From Thioclava marina (GTDB lineage: Bacteria > Pseudomonadota > Alphaproteobacteria > Rhodobacterales > Rhodobacteraceae), in assembly GCF_002020135.1 (NCBI RefSeq), contig NZ_MPZS01000002.1, forward strand, positions 124,001 through 188,000: a stretch of 64,000 nucleotides of DNA. Reading direction: 5' to 3'. The position numbers and the translations under genes were made by a program. Within the stretch, counting starts at the first letter, position 1; each line of letters opens with the position of its first letter. Under the pieces are notes generated by a model, which was not told the origin of the DNA, ran no database searches, and saw nothing but the letters and a program-made list of their open reading frames with translations. This document shows, one piece after another, positions 48,527-57,431 of the stretch.

Positions 48527-51490
48527 TCAACCGTTTCGCGCTTGCCTCTGCGCCCGCTTGAAGAAGTGACGTGTCGCCTGCTCGCGCGCGTCCTTGTCGG
48601 TCATGACGATATTCCGCATCTCGTTATCCTGTTGGAACATCTTCACCATCTGCTGAAAGAACGCTTGAGAAAACGCGTTGTATACTACGTCCGCTGGGTT
48701 GTTGCGCATCATCTCGGTCATGTCGTCATCCATGACGTCGCGGGTGACACGTTCGAAGCGCAGAAAGTCCTCCCGCGAGAACTTGGTCCCGTGTCGATCG
48801 TTGAACGCGTCGATGATCTCCGAGAGAGAGCGCTCTTCTTCTTCCGTGTAAGGATTGGCACCAAACTCGGAGATCGGCTGCAGGGTCGTGGTGTCGCCCG
48901 CAGTCAGGGACGCGCTTCCCTCCTCGTCTTTCTGAAGCTTGAAGGCTGCCAGGTTGAGCATGTCGTCCGATACCGTGATATCGGCTGGCACGTTGCGCGA
49001 CGGGAGCAGGCGCGAGAGCCAGGAGCCGTAGGCGTAGAGCTTTTCTAGCCAGGCATCGTTGAGGTTCACGACCTGAGCGACGAAGGCGTAGAAGCGCTGA
49101 AAGCTCCTCAAGAGCTGCCGGAATTCCTCTTTCTGCGCCTCATCCTCGTCGAGCAAAAAGCGTTCGACAGCGAGCCGCACGGTCCCCTCCAGAACAAGAC
49201 GATCCTGTTCGGTCAGGTCACCCTTGAAGAACTGATCGGCAAAACGCTCGATCTCTTCCTTGTTGATGTAGGTCGAATTGGAGATCCGCTGTTCGAGATC
49301 GTAGACCTGATTGAGATCCGTTCGTTCTTCGAGGGCCGTCGCTTCGAAGAAGGGAGCGAAGGCTTCCTTGATGTCCTCCATCGTGTTCTGGAAATCGAGC
49401 ACGAAGGTGCGGTCCTTGCCGGGATAGGTCCGGTTCAAACGCGCGAGGGTCTGCACGGCCTGAAGGCCCGCCAGCTTCTTGTCGACATACATCGCGACCA
49501 GTTTCGGCTGGTCGAAACCAGTCTGATATTTCTCGGCGACCACGAGGACCTGGTAGGCATCCGTGTCGAACTTCTTCGGCAACTCGGTTTCGGCGAAGCC
49601 GTTCGCAGTCGCTTCGGTCCACTCATTCCCATCGACCGTCAGATCGCCGGAGAACGCGACGAGCGCCTTGAGATCGGTATAGCCCTTGCTTGCTATATAG
49701 TCGTTCAGACGCTGCCAATAGCGCAGCGCGTGCTCGCGGCTCTGCGTGACGATCATCGCTTTCGCTTTACCTTCAAGCTCCCGCGCGACGTGGCGGCGGA
49801 AATGCTCGACGATGACCTCGACCTTCTGGTCAATCGCGGTCGGGTGCAACGAGGCATAGCGGGCGACGCGCGCTTGCGCCTTGCGGCCCTTGAAGGCCGG
49901 ATCGTCCTCGATCGTCTTCTCGAGCTGATAATAGGCCTTGTAGGTCATGTAGTTCTGGAGCACGTCCAGAATGAACCCCTCCTCGATCGCCTGCCGCATT
50001 GAGTAGAGGTGGAACGGATGTGGCTTGCCGTCAGATCCGATGCGGCCGAAGCGCTCCAAGGTGACGTTGCGCGGGGTCGCGGTGAAGGCAAGGAACGAGA
50101 TGTTCTTCTGCGGGCCGCGCGCTTTCTGGAATGCCAGAACGAGGTCCTCAATATCCTCGGGGCTGGTGTCATCGCGGGTGAGCGCGTCGGTCATCGCTTG
50201 TGCCGCTTTCCCGGATTGCGATGAGTGCGCCTCGTCGATGATCACCGCGAAGTTCTTGCCGGCCTGTCCCGAAATCGTCGCCAGATGCTCGGTGCCGAAC
50301 TTCTGGATTGTCGTGATGATGATCCGTGCGCCCTTGATGATCGCGTCTTTCAGATCGCGGGACGTGCCGTCGATCTTCTTCACCACGCCTTCAGTCTGCG
50401 CGAACCCGCCAATGGTGTTCTGCAACTGACGGTCGAGCACCAGGCGATCCGTCACGATGATCGCTGTGTCGAAGAGCGGCTGGTCGTTCCCGTCATGCAG
50501 GTTGATGATCTGATGCGCGGTCCAGGCGATCGTGTTCGACTTGCCCGACCCTGCACTGTGCTGGATCAGGTAGTTCTTCCCTGGGCCTTGAGCCTTCGCG
50601 TCTGAGAGCACCTTGCGCACCGCATCGAGCTGCTGGAAGCGCGGGAAGATCAGCACCTCTTTGCCATCACCCCGTTCGAGGTGGATGAAACGGCCGATCA
50701 GATCGAGAAGCACCTCGCGCGAGAAGACGGCCTTACCGTCGGGCAGATCCTTGTAGAGATAGGCGACGCGGTTCTCGCCCGGCACGTCAGGGTTACCGGC
50801 ACCGCCATTGCGCCCGCGATTGAAGGGCAGGAACCGTGTCTTGCCGTTCATCAGCCGCGTCGTCATCGACACATTGTCCTGATCCACCGCGAAATGAACG
50901 ATGGCACCGCGCTTGAAGGTCAGCAGCGGCTCACCCGCAGGCGACCGATCCTGGCGATATTGTCTCTCGGCATGTTTGACGTTTTGACGGGTCAGCAGGT
51001 TCTTCACTTCGAGCGTCGTGACCGGGATGCCGTTGACGAAGGTCACCAGATCAAGGGCGTTCTTGTTCTTCGCCGAATAGGTCACCTGGCGCATCACCGA
51101 GAGGATATTCGCCTCGAAGAGCCGCGTCAGATCCGGGTTCAGGTTCGAGGCGGGCTTGAAGAAGCACAGCGCGAAGCGGATGTTCGGCACCAGCTTGATG
51201 CCCTCGCGCAGCACGACATGGGTCGGGTGCTCCTTCAGCGCCTTGTCGAGACGCTTGAGAACCTCTGCCTCGGCCTGCGCGCTGTAGTGATCCTCCAGCA
51301 CTTTCCAGGCGTCGGGTTGCGTCGCCTTGAGGAAGTGGAACAGCAACGAAGGATCAAGCGCATGGGCGACATCATAATGGGACGCGCAGTTGCGTTCGAT
51401 ATACCCCTGTTCGGAGGTCAGGCAGGAGACGATATGCGCCTCGAAGACTTTCTCTTGGTGGATGTTGGCGGTGGTGTGGGTGTCGGTCAC
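48527..51490 (-). CDS. hsdR: Type I restriction endonuclease subunit R
   Basis: HsdR translocates DNA and cuts it far from the recognition site. The 987-residue protein has the N-terminal PD-(D/E)xK nuclease with Asp147 and the Glu161-Val-Lys163 pair (TLEVKN), then a superfamily 2 helicase: Walker A HSAGSGKSNT (~311-320), DEAH box VIIDEAHSSQSG, FTATP motif III and LVVAEKYQTGFDQP in the second lobe, followed by a helical C-terminus that docks on HsdM. It is last in the operon and overlaps the 115-aa gene by an ATGA. All active-site motifs are intact. Confidence 0.96.
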   Translation of the reverse strand: MTDTHTTANIHQEKVFEAHIVSCLTSEQGYIERNCASHYDVAHALDPSLLFHFLKATQPDAWKVLEDHYSAQAEAEVLKRLDKALKEHPTHVVLREGIKLVPNIRFALCFFKPASNLNPDLTRLFEANILSVMRQVTYSAKNKNALDLVTFVNGIPVTTLEVKNLLTRQNVKHAERQYRQDRSPAGEPLLTFKRGAIVHFAVDQDNVSMTTRLMNGKTRFLPFNRGRNGGAGNPDVPGENRVAYLYKDLPDGKAVFSREVLLDLIGRFIHLERGDGKEVLIFPRFQQLDAVRKVLSDAKAQGPGKNYLIQHSAGSGKSNTIAWTAHQIINLHDGNDQPLFDTAIIVTDRLVLDRQLQNTIGGFAQTEGVVKKIDGTSRDLKDAIIKGARIIITTIQKFGTEHLATISGQAGKNFAVIIDEAHSSQSGKAAQAMTDALTRDDTSPEDIEDLVLAFQKARGPQKNISFLAFTATPRNVTLERFGRIGSDGKPHPFHLYSMRQAIEEGFILDVLQNYMTYKAYYQLEKTIEDDPAFKGRKAQARVARYASLHPTAIDQKVEVIVEHFRRHVARELEGKAKAMIVTQSREHALRYWQRLNDYIASKGYTDLKALVAFSGDLTVDGNEWTEATANGFAETELPKKFDTDAYQVLVVAEKYQTGFDQPKLVAMYVDKKLAGLQAVQTLARLNRTYPGKDRTFVLDFQNTMEDIKEAFAPFFEATALEERTDLNQVYDLEQRISNSTYINKEEIERFADQFFKGDLTEQDRLVLEGTVRLAVERFLLDEDEAQKEEFRQLLRSFQRFYAFVAQVVNLNDAWLEKLYAYGSWLSRLLPSRNVPADITVSDDMLNLAAFKLQKDEEGSASLTAGDTTTLQPISEFGANPYTEEEERSLSEIIDAFNDRHGTKFSREDFLRFERVTRDVMDDDMTEMMRNNPADVVYNAFSQAFFQQMVKMFQQDNEMRNIVMTDKDAREQATRHFFKRAQRQARNG

Positions 51491-51834
51491 AGGTTCCCCA
51501 CCTCGCGTTGAATGTCAGGAAGCGGCGTCGAGTTGTCGAACGAGAAACGCCATGCGCCTTGAATGCTGTGGGAGCGCAGATCGATCTGTTGGGTCTTGTA
51601 GTTATAGGTAAAGACGTAGCGCGATCCTTGAAGCGTGACCCAACACGTCCGGGCAAGATTGCCGTTTCGCTCGTAGACCTCGACCTTGTCGAATTTGAGA
51701 TTCAGGCGTTGCCGCACCTCGTCGGAGAGCGGTTGTATGACGTGTTCGACATTTCCGCCGTGATGGCGTGCCTCTCCGATAACCTTAGCGATGAAGGCAT
51801 CAATCTCCTGGTTGGTCGTCAGTTTTCGTGCCAT
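51487..51834 (-). CDS. Small protein between hsdS and hsdR (115 aa)
   Basis: The product begins MARKLTTNQEIDAFIAKVI and contains DKVEVYERNGNLARTCWVTL, GSRYVFTYNYKTQQIDLR and WRFSFDNSTPLPDIQ. Similar small proteins, sometimes named integron cassette proteins, occur in type I restriction operons. The sequence looks like a compact alpha/beta fold, without known catalytic motifs. It overlaps both hsdS and hsdR by a few bases, so it is part of the operon and may modulate restriction, which is inference. Confidence 0.75.
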   Translation of the reverse strand: MARKLTTNQEIDAFIAKVIGEARHHGGNVEHVIQPLSDEVRQRLNLKFDKVEVYERNGNLARTCWVTLQGSRYVFTYNYKTQQIDLRSHSIQGAWRFSFDNSTPLPDIQREVGNL

Positions 51835-53135
51835 TACGCTTGCATCTCCTCTTGAATGGCTTCGAGCTGGCGGTCGGGGATGCCGGATTTGGCGTAGGCC
51901 TGAACGTCGATCTGACCCGTGACAGCAGCGGTGATCAGGGCGGATCGGTATTCTTTGAGACGGTCGACGGAGGCGTTGACTGCGTTGGTCGTTTCTGAAA
52001 CGTGAACCTTTTCCAATTCGATTTCTGCCACGACCTTCGCCTGCTTTTCCAGTGATGGAAGGGGCACAGGCAGGGTGCGAACCGTTTCTTGACTTATATT
52101 TTGCATGGATGAACTTGCGCCGTTGGCGCGCGAAGAATAATGAAGTCGCGCTTTCTTGCTTCTTAGTGCCAGCAGCGCAAACGAAGGTGAAAGCAACCTT
52201 TCATCAAGTCTCAGGCGATATAGTTTGTCGCAAAGCATCAAGCGACTTTCGGCATTTTTGACGATTGCCGCGCTGCCAACTAATTCGGGAGTGTTTGCTC
52301 TCGACATAAGGAGATCGCCATCACCGACTTCTAGTTCAGGACGGGGGGGCATGTCTTTTGGGAGCGTCTTATGTTCGGCTGCAGTGAATGACCAACCGTT
52401 TACGCAACCTACTTTGAGAACTCCCCATTCATCGCCTTCTTTCGGGCGAGTTTCGCAGTCAGGACTCCACCCTTGTTCGATATTGATCAATGCACGGCGG
52501 AACGGCACTGCCTTCGTTTCGTCGATGTAGACTGACTTCTCTAGTTTGGACTGGAGTTTCTCCCCCAGCAACGCCACCAAGCGCTGCTTTTTCGCGATCA
52601 GCAGGTCTATTCTTGCGGTCTCATGGTCTAGAAAGTCGGCGATCTGGCGTTGGGTCGCAAGGTCGGGGCGATACACCCAGTCGTTCGGGAAATCGGCAAA
52701 CTTCACAGACTGACGAACGCCGCCACCAAGAGAGTAGTAATGTTTTGCTAGATCAAGCGCGAGCAGCGAGTAGAACCAGAAGCGCGGATCGTTGTCGCGC
52801 TGAACTTCAACCGCGTCATATGCCGAGGTAATAATGCCTCGTTGTGTCACGAGACCCTGCCGCAGACTGCGTTTGTCGTTTTGCAGATCAGTCAGGCGCA
52901 GGACGATATTGCCCGGTTCGACGATCTGATACCCCTCGAAGTTCTCAGGCAGGAGACCGTCAGCGGTATCGATATCCTTCTGAATGATACGCCCGTAACT
53001 GAGCGACAGCAGGTTGTCTTCCTTCATCCCGGCATTCTTGTGCCCGCGACGAACGCGGAACACCTGATGCAATTTGTCCAACTGCCAGTCATCCGGTTTG
53101 GGTGCTGCGTGAACGCGTTCTTGGAGTGTGATCAC
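51834..53135 (-). CDS. hsdS: Type I restriction-modification specificity subunit S
   Basis: HsdS chooses the DNA target. The 433 residues show two target recognition domains, each followed by a conserved coiled-coil: QRQIADFLDHETARIDLLI near the middle and LEKQAKVVAEIELEK with the tail VDRLKEYRSALITAAVTGQIDV. The first domain (residues ~15-150) and second (~215-350) are unlike each other, so the site is bipartite and asymmetric. GC is lower in the second domain than in hsdM, which fits domain exchange. The start overlaps the hsdM stop. Confidence 0.95.
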   Translation of the reverse strand: MITLQERVHAAPKPDDWQLDKLHQVFRVRRGHKNAGMKEDNLLSLSYGRIIQKDIDTADGLLPENFEGYQIVEPGNIVLRLTDLQNDKRSLRQGLVTQRGIITSAYDAVEVQRDNDPRFWFYSLLALDLAKHYYSLGGGVRQSVKFADFPNDWVYRPDLATQRQIADFLDHETARIDLLIAKKQRLVALLGEKLQSKLEKSVYIDETKAVPFRRALINIEQGWSPDCETRPKEGDEWGVLKVGCVNGWSFTAAEHKTLPKDMPPRPELEVGDGDLLMSRANTPELVGSAAIVKNAESRLMLCDKLYRLRLDERLLSPSFALLALRSKKARLHYSSRANGASSSMQNISQETVRTLPVPLPSLEKQAKVVAEIELEKVHVSETTNAVNASVDRLKEYRSALITAAVTGQIDVQAYAKSGIPDRQLEAIQEEMQA

Positions 53136-55153
53136 TCAATCACCTCCTGCAACAGACCTGCTATCTCTGCTTCCAGAGCCTTCAGCTCGGCGTCGATTTC
53201 CTCGAGCGGGCGGGGCGGCACGTATTTGTAGAAGTAGCGATTGAAGTTAATCTCATACCCTACGCGCCCGACGCCGCCATCCTGCGCGTCGGTGTAGCTC
53301 TCGTCCACCCAGGCATCCGGCACAAAGGGTAGAACCTCGCGCTGCACATAGGCGCGCCAGTCCTCGTTCAGCGGGACGAGTTCGTGATCGCGCAGATCGG
53401 TATCGGGTTCGGGGTTGCCGTTCTTGTCTGTGCAGACCTCGGCATCCTCGTCACGCTCGGACAGCGCCGACAAAACCGCCTTCTTCACCGGCGCGCCCAA
53501 TTTCACGCCAGCGGCCCTCAGAGCGCCGCTGAGCGCCTTCTCGAACTTATTGCGGGACAGCCAGCGCTCACCGACCGGAAGCCCCTCCAGCGCCTCCAGA
53601 ACCCGCGCCTGCTCATCCTCGTCGAGCTTGGCGAAGGGCTTGGCCTCGCGCAGCGCCTCCAGCCCCTCCGGCGTGACCGAAAAGGCCAGTTTGAGCGGCC
53701 GCTCGACCCGGATTTCGCGATAGCCGAAATCGGTGGTCTCGAAGATCTTCGACACGTCAGCCCAGTCCGAATTGCCGTTGAGCATGTCGTGGTAGATCCG
53801 CGCGATCTCTTCGGTGGCTTCCTGCGGGATCTCGCGCCGTTTCGAGCCGAGCGACTTGCGCATCGATTTCCAAAACCGCTCGCCGCTCGCATCGATCAAC
53901 TGCACCTTGCCGCGCCGGTCCTTGTCCTTGCGGTTGGTGAGCAGCCAGACATAGGTCTGGATCCCGGTGTTGTAGAAGAGGTCGGTCGGCAGCGCGATGA
54001 TCGCCTCGACCCAGTCGTTTTCCAGCATCCAGCGCCGGATCTCGCTCTCACCTGAGCCAGCCCCGCCGGTAAAGAGGGGCGAACCGTTCATGACGATCCC
54101 GATGCGCGAGCCCTGCTCGTCATTGCGCATCTTGGAAATCATGTGCTGAAGGAACAGGAGCTGCCCGTCCGAGATCCGGGGCAGGCCCGCGCCGAAGCGA
54201 CCTTCCATACCGAGATCTGCCGCCTCGTCCTTGATCGGGTCTGCGTATTTCTTCCAGTCGACCCCATAGGGCGGATTGGAGAGCATGTAGTGGAAGCGTT
54301 TGCCCTGGTGCGCGTCCTGGGTCAGCGTGTTGCCGAAAGCGATGTTCTCGGGATTGTGCCCGGTCACCAGCATGTCGGACTTACAGATCGCGAAGGATTC
54401 CGGGTTCAGCTCCTGGCCGAACAGCTCGACCCGGATGCGGTCATTGAGATCCTTCATCTCCATTTCGGCGATCGAGAGCATCCCGCCGGTGCCGGCCGCT
54501 GGATCATAGACCTGCCGGATGACGCCACTGCCGGTCAGGGCTTCTTTGTCGTTGACCAGGAGAAGCGAGACGATTAGGCGGATCACCTCGCGCGGGGTGT
54601 AGTGCTCACCGGCGGTTTCGTTGGAGATCTCCGAGAAGCGACGGATCAGGTCTTCGAAGAGATAGCCCATCTCGATGTTGGAGATGGCGTCCGGATGCAG
54701 GTCGATCTGCGTGAAGCGATCGAAGACCTGGTAGAGCAGCCCCGCATCGTTGAGACGCTTGAGCTGATCGGTGAACAGGAACTTGTCGAGGAAGATGTCC
54801 CGGACATTGCCCGAGAACTTGGTGATGTAATCGATCAGGTTCTTGTGGATGTCCTTCGCGTCCTGCCCCTTGAGCGAGGCGAAGGTGAAGCGGGACAGGT
54901 TGTAGAGCCGGATGTTCTGGCCGACCGCTCCGGAGAGAAGCGTGTCGCGCGCGTCATCGTCCATGTCCGCAGGGAGGCTCTCGGCCATGGCGAGCACATC
55001 AGGCTTGCTCGCCTCTAGAATGCAGTCCAGACGGCGCAGAACCACGAAGGGCAGCACCACCTTTCCATATTCGGATTGCTTGAAGTCGCCGCGAAGAAGT
55101 TCTGCAATTGACCAGACGAAACTGCTTAAGCTCTTGATGTCGTTGTTGCTCAT
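53132..55153 (-). CDS. hsdM: Type I restriction-modification methyltransferase subunit M
   Basis: HsdM methylates adenine at sites chosen by HsdS. The 673 residues carry the AdoMet motif DPAAGTGGML, the catalytic NPPY in LSNPPYGVDW and the N-terminal helical domain (SFVWSIAELLRGDFKQSEYGK). The C-terminal ~180 residues are longer than in EcoKI-type HsdM. The ATG at 55153 is chosen since MSNNDIKSLSSFVW matches family starts. First gene of the operon. Confidence 0.96.
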   Translation of the reverse strand: MSNNDIKSLSSFVWSIAELLRGDFKQSEYGKVVLPFVVLRRLDCILEASKPDVLAMAESLPADMDDDARDTLLSGAVGQNIRLYNLSRFTFASLKGQDAKDIHKNLIDYITKFSGNVRDIFLDKFLFTDQLKRLNDAGLLYQVFDRFTQIDLHPDAISNIEMGYLFEDLIRRFSEISNETAGEHYTPREVIRLIVSLLLVNDKEALTGSGVIRQVYDPAAGTGGMLSIAEMEMKDLNDRIRVELFGQELNPESFAICKSDMLVTGHNPENIAFGNTLTQDAHQGKRFHYMLSNPPYGVDWKKYADPIKDEAADLGMEGRFGAGLPRISDGQLLFLQHMISKMRNDEQGSRIGIVMNGSPLFTGGAGSGESEIRRWMLENDWVEAIIALPTDLFYNTGIQTYVWLLTNRKDKDRRGKVQLIDASGERFWKSMRKSLGSKRREIPQEATEEIARIYHDMLNGNSDWADVSKIFETTDFGYREIRVERPLKLAFSVTPEGLEALREAKPFAKLDEDEQARVLEALEGLPVGERWLSRNKFEKALSGALRAAGVKLGAPVKKAVLSALSERDEDAEVCTDKNGNPEPDTDLRDHELVPLNEDWRAYVQREVLPFVPDAWVDESYTDAQDGGVGRVGYEINFNRYFYKYVPPRPLEEIDAELKALEAEIAGLLQEVIE

Positions 55154-55252
55154 GGATCCCTCGAAATTCGCGGACAGGATGGGAGGAGGCATCCTAGGGT
55201 GCAAGAACAATTCGGACGAGCAGACACTGCAGTCCACCCCAAGCGTTGCCCC

Positions 55253-56698
55253 CTATTCGCATGTGACGAAGTGGGTAACGGATGTCAGCATCTTGCCCAT
55301 CTGCTCTGGAGCTATCTGCTCGCCTGCGTCGCTCGTCTGAGGCGTCACGCCGTTCTGGTAGAGAAACAGCTTCGCTATCTCTCCCCGGATGGCGAAGTTC
55401 ACATTCTGCGGGATATCCCCGATCGCGTCCTGCACAAGTTTCGCGTCTAGCTTCGACACGACGACCCCGACGACATGGCCGTGTGCATCGACGACCGGAC
55501 CACCCGAGTTCCCTGGCTGAACCGGCGCAGAGATCTGCATACGACTTCCGTCACCTCCAAGCCCTTTAATGCTCGTAACTGAGCCGCGCGTGACATTCAG
55601 GCCGCTCAGCAAGCCAGCGAGCGGATATCCTGCGATCGTGACATCTGCATTCAAGCTAGCAGGCTTGGCCGCGAAGGTAACACTCTTCAGGCCGCTGACG
55701 TTCTCGACCTGCACCAATGCGAGATCGAAATCCTCATCCTTTCCAATCAACTTTGCAGGCGAGCCGTCAACGGTGATCTTACGACAATCCCCTGCGACGT
55801 GATTGTTGGTCAGAATCTTTCCGTCGGGAGCGACTGCAAAGCCCGTGCCAGTCCCGCCCTCGTCTTCTCCAGGGGGAGCGGGAGGCTTTTCACCAACAGT
55901 GCCCTCGCCAACTCGCGGCTTGGGGCTGAGATCCTTGGCCTCATCGAGAAACGCCATAACCCCAGTGTAAAGCTCGCCATACTCCGGAAGATCCAGTTCA
56001 GTGCCTCGATGGGGGAGAATTGACGCCGTAACCAACGCCAGACGACCGGCATCGCGATCTTGGGCGGACACAAGAATCGTCGACCACTCTCCAACACGTA
56101 TGCGATCAGAGCGCACGTAGAGTGTTTTGCCTCCAGATACGCGAGCTGACGTGATCAGCAGATGATCCTTGCGCACTGTGTAGAGGTTGGAAACTGAGGT
56201 ATCGAGCGCGTAGCGGTGCATAGCAACTGCTCGGCCGATATCGCCTGACGTCAAAGATATCGACAACGTCGAAGCGCTGTCGTCAAAATCGAGAGTGAGA
56301 CCGTTCGCGCTGACATGCGAAGACATAGTCTTCTGTGGCGACAGGAACGATAAATCGGCAAAATCGAAGTAGTAGCGTGACCAGCCACCATCCGAGATCG
56401 TCTTGATCTCATCGACCACCAAAGCCACCGGCGCGAGGTTGGGCAACTCGCCTGCGTTAAAGTCGATGCCACTCTTGCGAGCGTAGGCCTGGAGAGCGCT
56501 CGCACTTCCAGCCCCCCATTTGCCATCGATCATGCCCAAGTAAGAACCGTCTAGCGCGAGAGCCGCTTGAAGAAACCGGACTTCCTGGGAGGTCAGATCA
56601 CTAGCGCGGAAAGGTTCAACGAGCTCGCTTCTCGTCCAAGCACTCGCCGAACAGACCCCTAAGAATATCAGAAGACCAGCACTTAAAAGTGCGCGCAT
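55253..56698 (-). CDS. Secreted peptidoglycan-binding trypsin-like serine protease
   Basis: The 481-residue precursor has a signal peptide (LLSAGLLIFLGVCSASAW), a peptidoglycan-binding domain (~35-80, LALDGSYLGMIDGKWGAGSASALQAYARKSG), a beta-rich middle with no known match, a Pro/Glu linker, and a trypsin-fold protease with an intact triad His300 (LTNNHVAG), Asp325 (DFDLALV) and Ser398 (PGNSGGPVV). It acts in the periplasm. Its GC is lower than the core genes. It resembles the inactive protein at 35.5 kb in layout but is catalytically complete. The gene starts ~100 bases from hsdM. Confidence 0.88.
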   Translation of the reverse strand: MRALLSAGLLIFLGVCSASAWTRSELVEPFRASDLTSQEVRFLQAALALDGSYLGMIDGKWGAGSASALQAYARKSGIDFNAGELPNLAPVALVVDEIKTISDGGWSRYYFDFADLSFLSPQKTMSSHVSANGLTLDFDDSASTLSISLTSGDIGRAVAMHRYALDTSVSNLYTVRKDHLLITSARVSGGKTLYVRSDRIRVGEWSTILVSAQDRDAGRLALVTASILPHRGTELDLPEYGELYTGVMAFLDEAKDLSPKPRVGEGTVGEKPPAPPGEDEGGTGTGFAVAPDGKILTNNHVAGDCRKITVDGSPAKLIGKDEDFDLALVQVENVSGLKSVTFAAKPASLNADVTIAGYPLAGLLSGLNVTRGSVTSIKGLGGDGSRMQISAPVQPGNSGGPVVDAHGHVVGVVVSKLDAKLVQDAIGDIPQNVNFAIRGEIAKLFLYQNGVTPQTSDAGEQIAPEQMGKMLTSVTHFVTCE

Positions 56699-56904
56699 CG
56701 AATATCTCCACCAATCCTAGATAAGAATGGCTCAGCGGCTGTGTTCGGTCAAGAAAACCGATCATTCAGGCCTCCGGGGCAAAATCATCAAACGCGGAGA
56801 TGCGCACAGCCAATCCGTAGAAATTGCGGCTGATATGCCGTCGCCGGGTTGTTTAATTCGCGATCTTGGCGCTAATTCGTCGAGCAGCCAAGTTTGGAGG
56901 GGTA

Positions 56905-57354
56905 ATGTTCAAGCGAATTTCAAAAGTATTCTTGATTGCCACAACGGTCGCATTGTCAGGTTGCGCCTCACAGAGCATGTTGCCCCCAAGCAGCTCAGAG
57001 GCGGATTTTTCAGCACCTGAGGGGAAGGTGGGCTGGTCTTCCTATCGAGAAACCGCGCTCTTCCGCAATGCGAGCGAAGAACACGTCTATGACGCTGCGA
57101 AGTTGGCTCTAGGTGAAACTGGCTTTGCCCTCAGATCGGCAGACAGGTCGGCTCGACGCGTCACCGGTGAACATGGCATCACCCTCCACGACTGGAATGT
57201 GATCGCTGGCATCTACTACAAACCGACACCGGCTGGCATCCATGTCCTCGTGCAGGTCGAAGGTTCGAAAGACACTGGCTTCAGCGGCGATGTGACCGGA
57301 GACGGTTGGACCGGGAAAATCATGAGTAGGATGCGTCAGCATATTGGACGCTGA
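56905..57354 (+). CDS. Small lipoprotein, 149 aa
   Basis: A lipoprotein signal ends in the lipobox LSGC (MFKRISKVFLIATTVALSGCASQ). The ATG at 56905 has GGAGGGG four bases upstream. The rest (VYDAAKLALGETGFALRSADRSARRVTGEHG then HDWNVIAGIYYKPTPAGIHVLVQVEGSKD) resembles the DUF3568/SoxB-like type of alpha-beta lipoproteins only loosely, so no family is assigned. It is divergent from the protease and converges on the DUF927 gene. Confidence 0.75.
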   Translation: MFKRISKVFLIATTVALSGCASQSMLPPSSSEADFSAPEGKVGWSSYRETALFRNASEEHVYDAAKLALGETGFALRSADRSARRVTGEHGITLHDWNVIAGIYYKPTPAGIHVLVQVEGSKDTGFSGDVTGDGWTGKIMSRMRQHIGR

Positions 57355-57431
57355 ACACCCGCCACGGGCAATCCTCGCTTCGAATGGGGAGGGCAAAAGA
57401 GCCCTCCCACGTTTTCGCGAAGATCGTGTCC

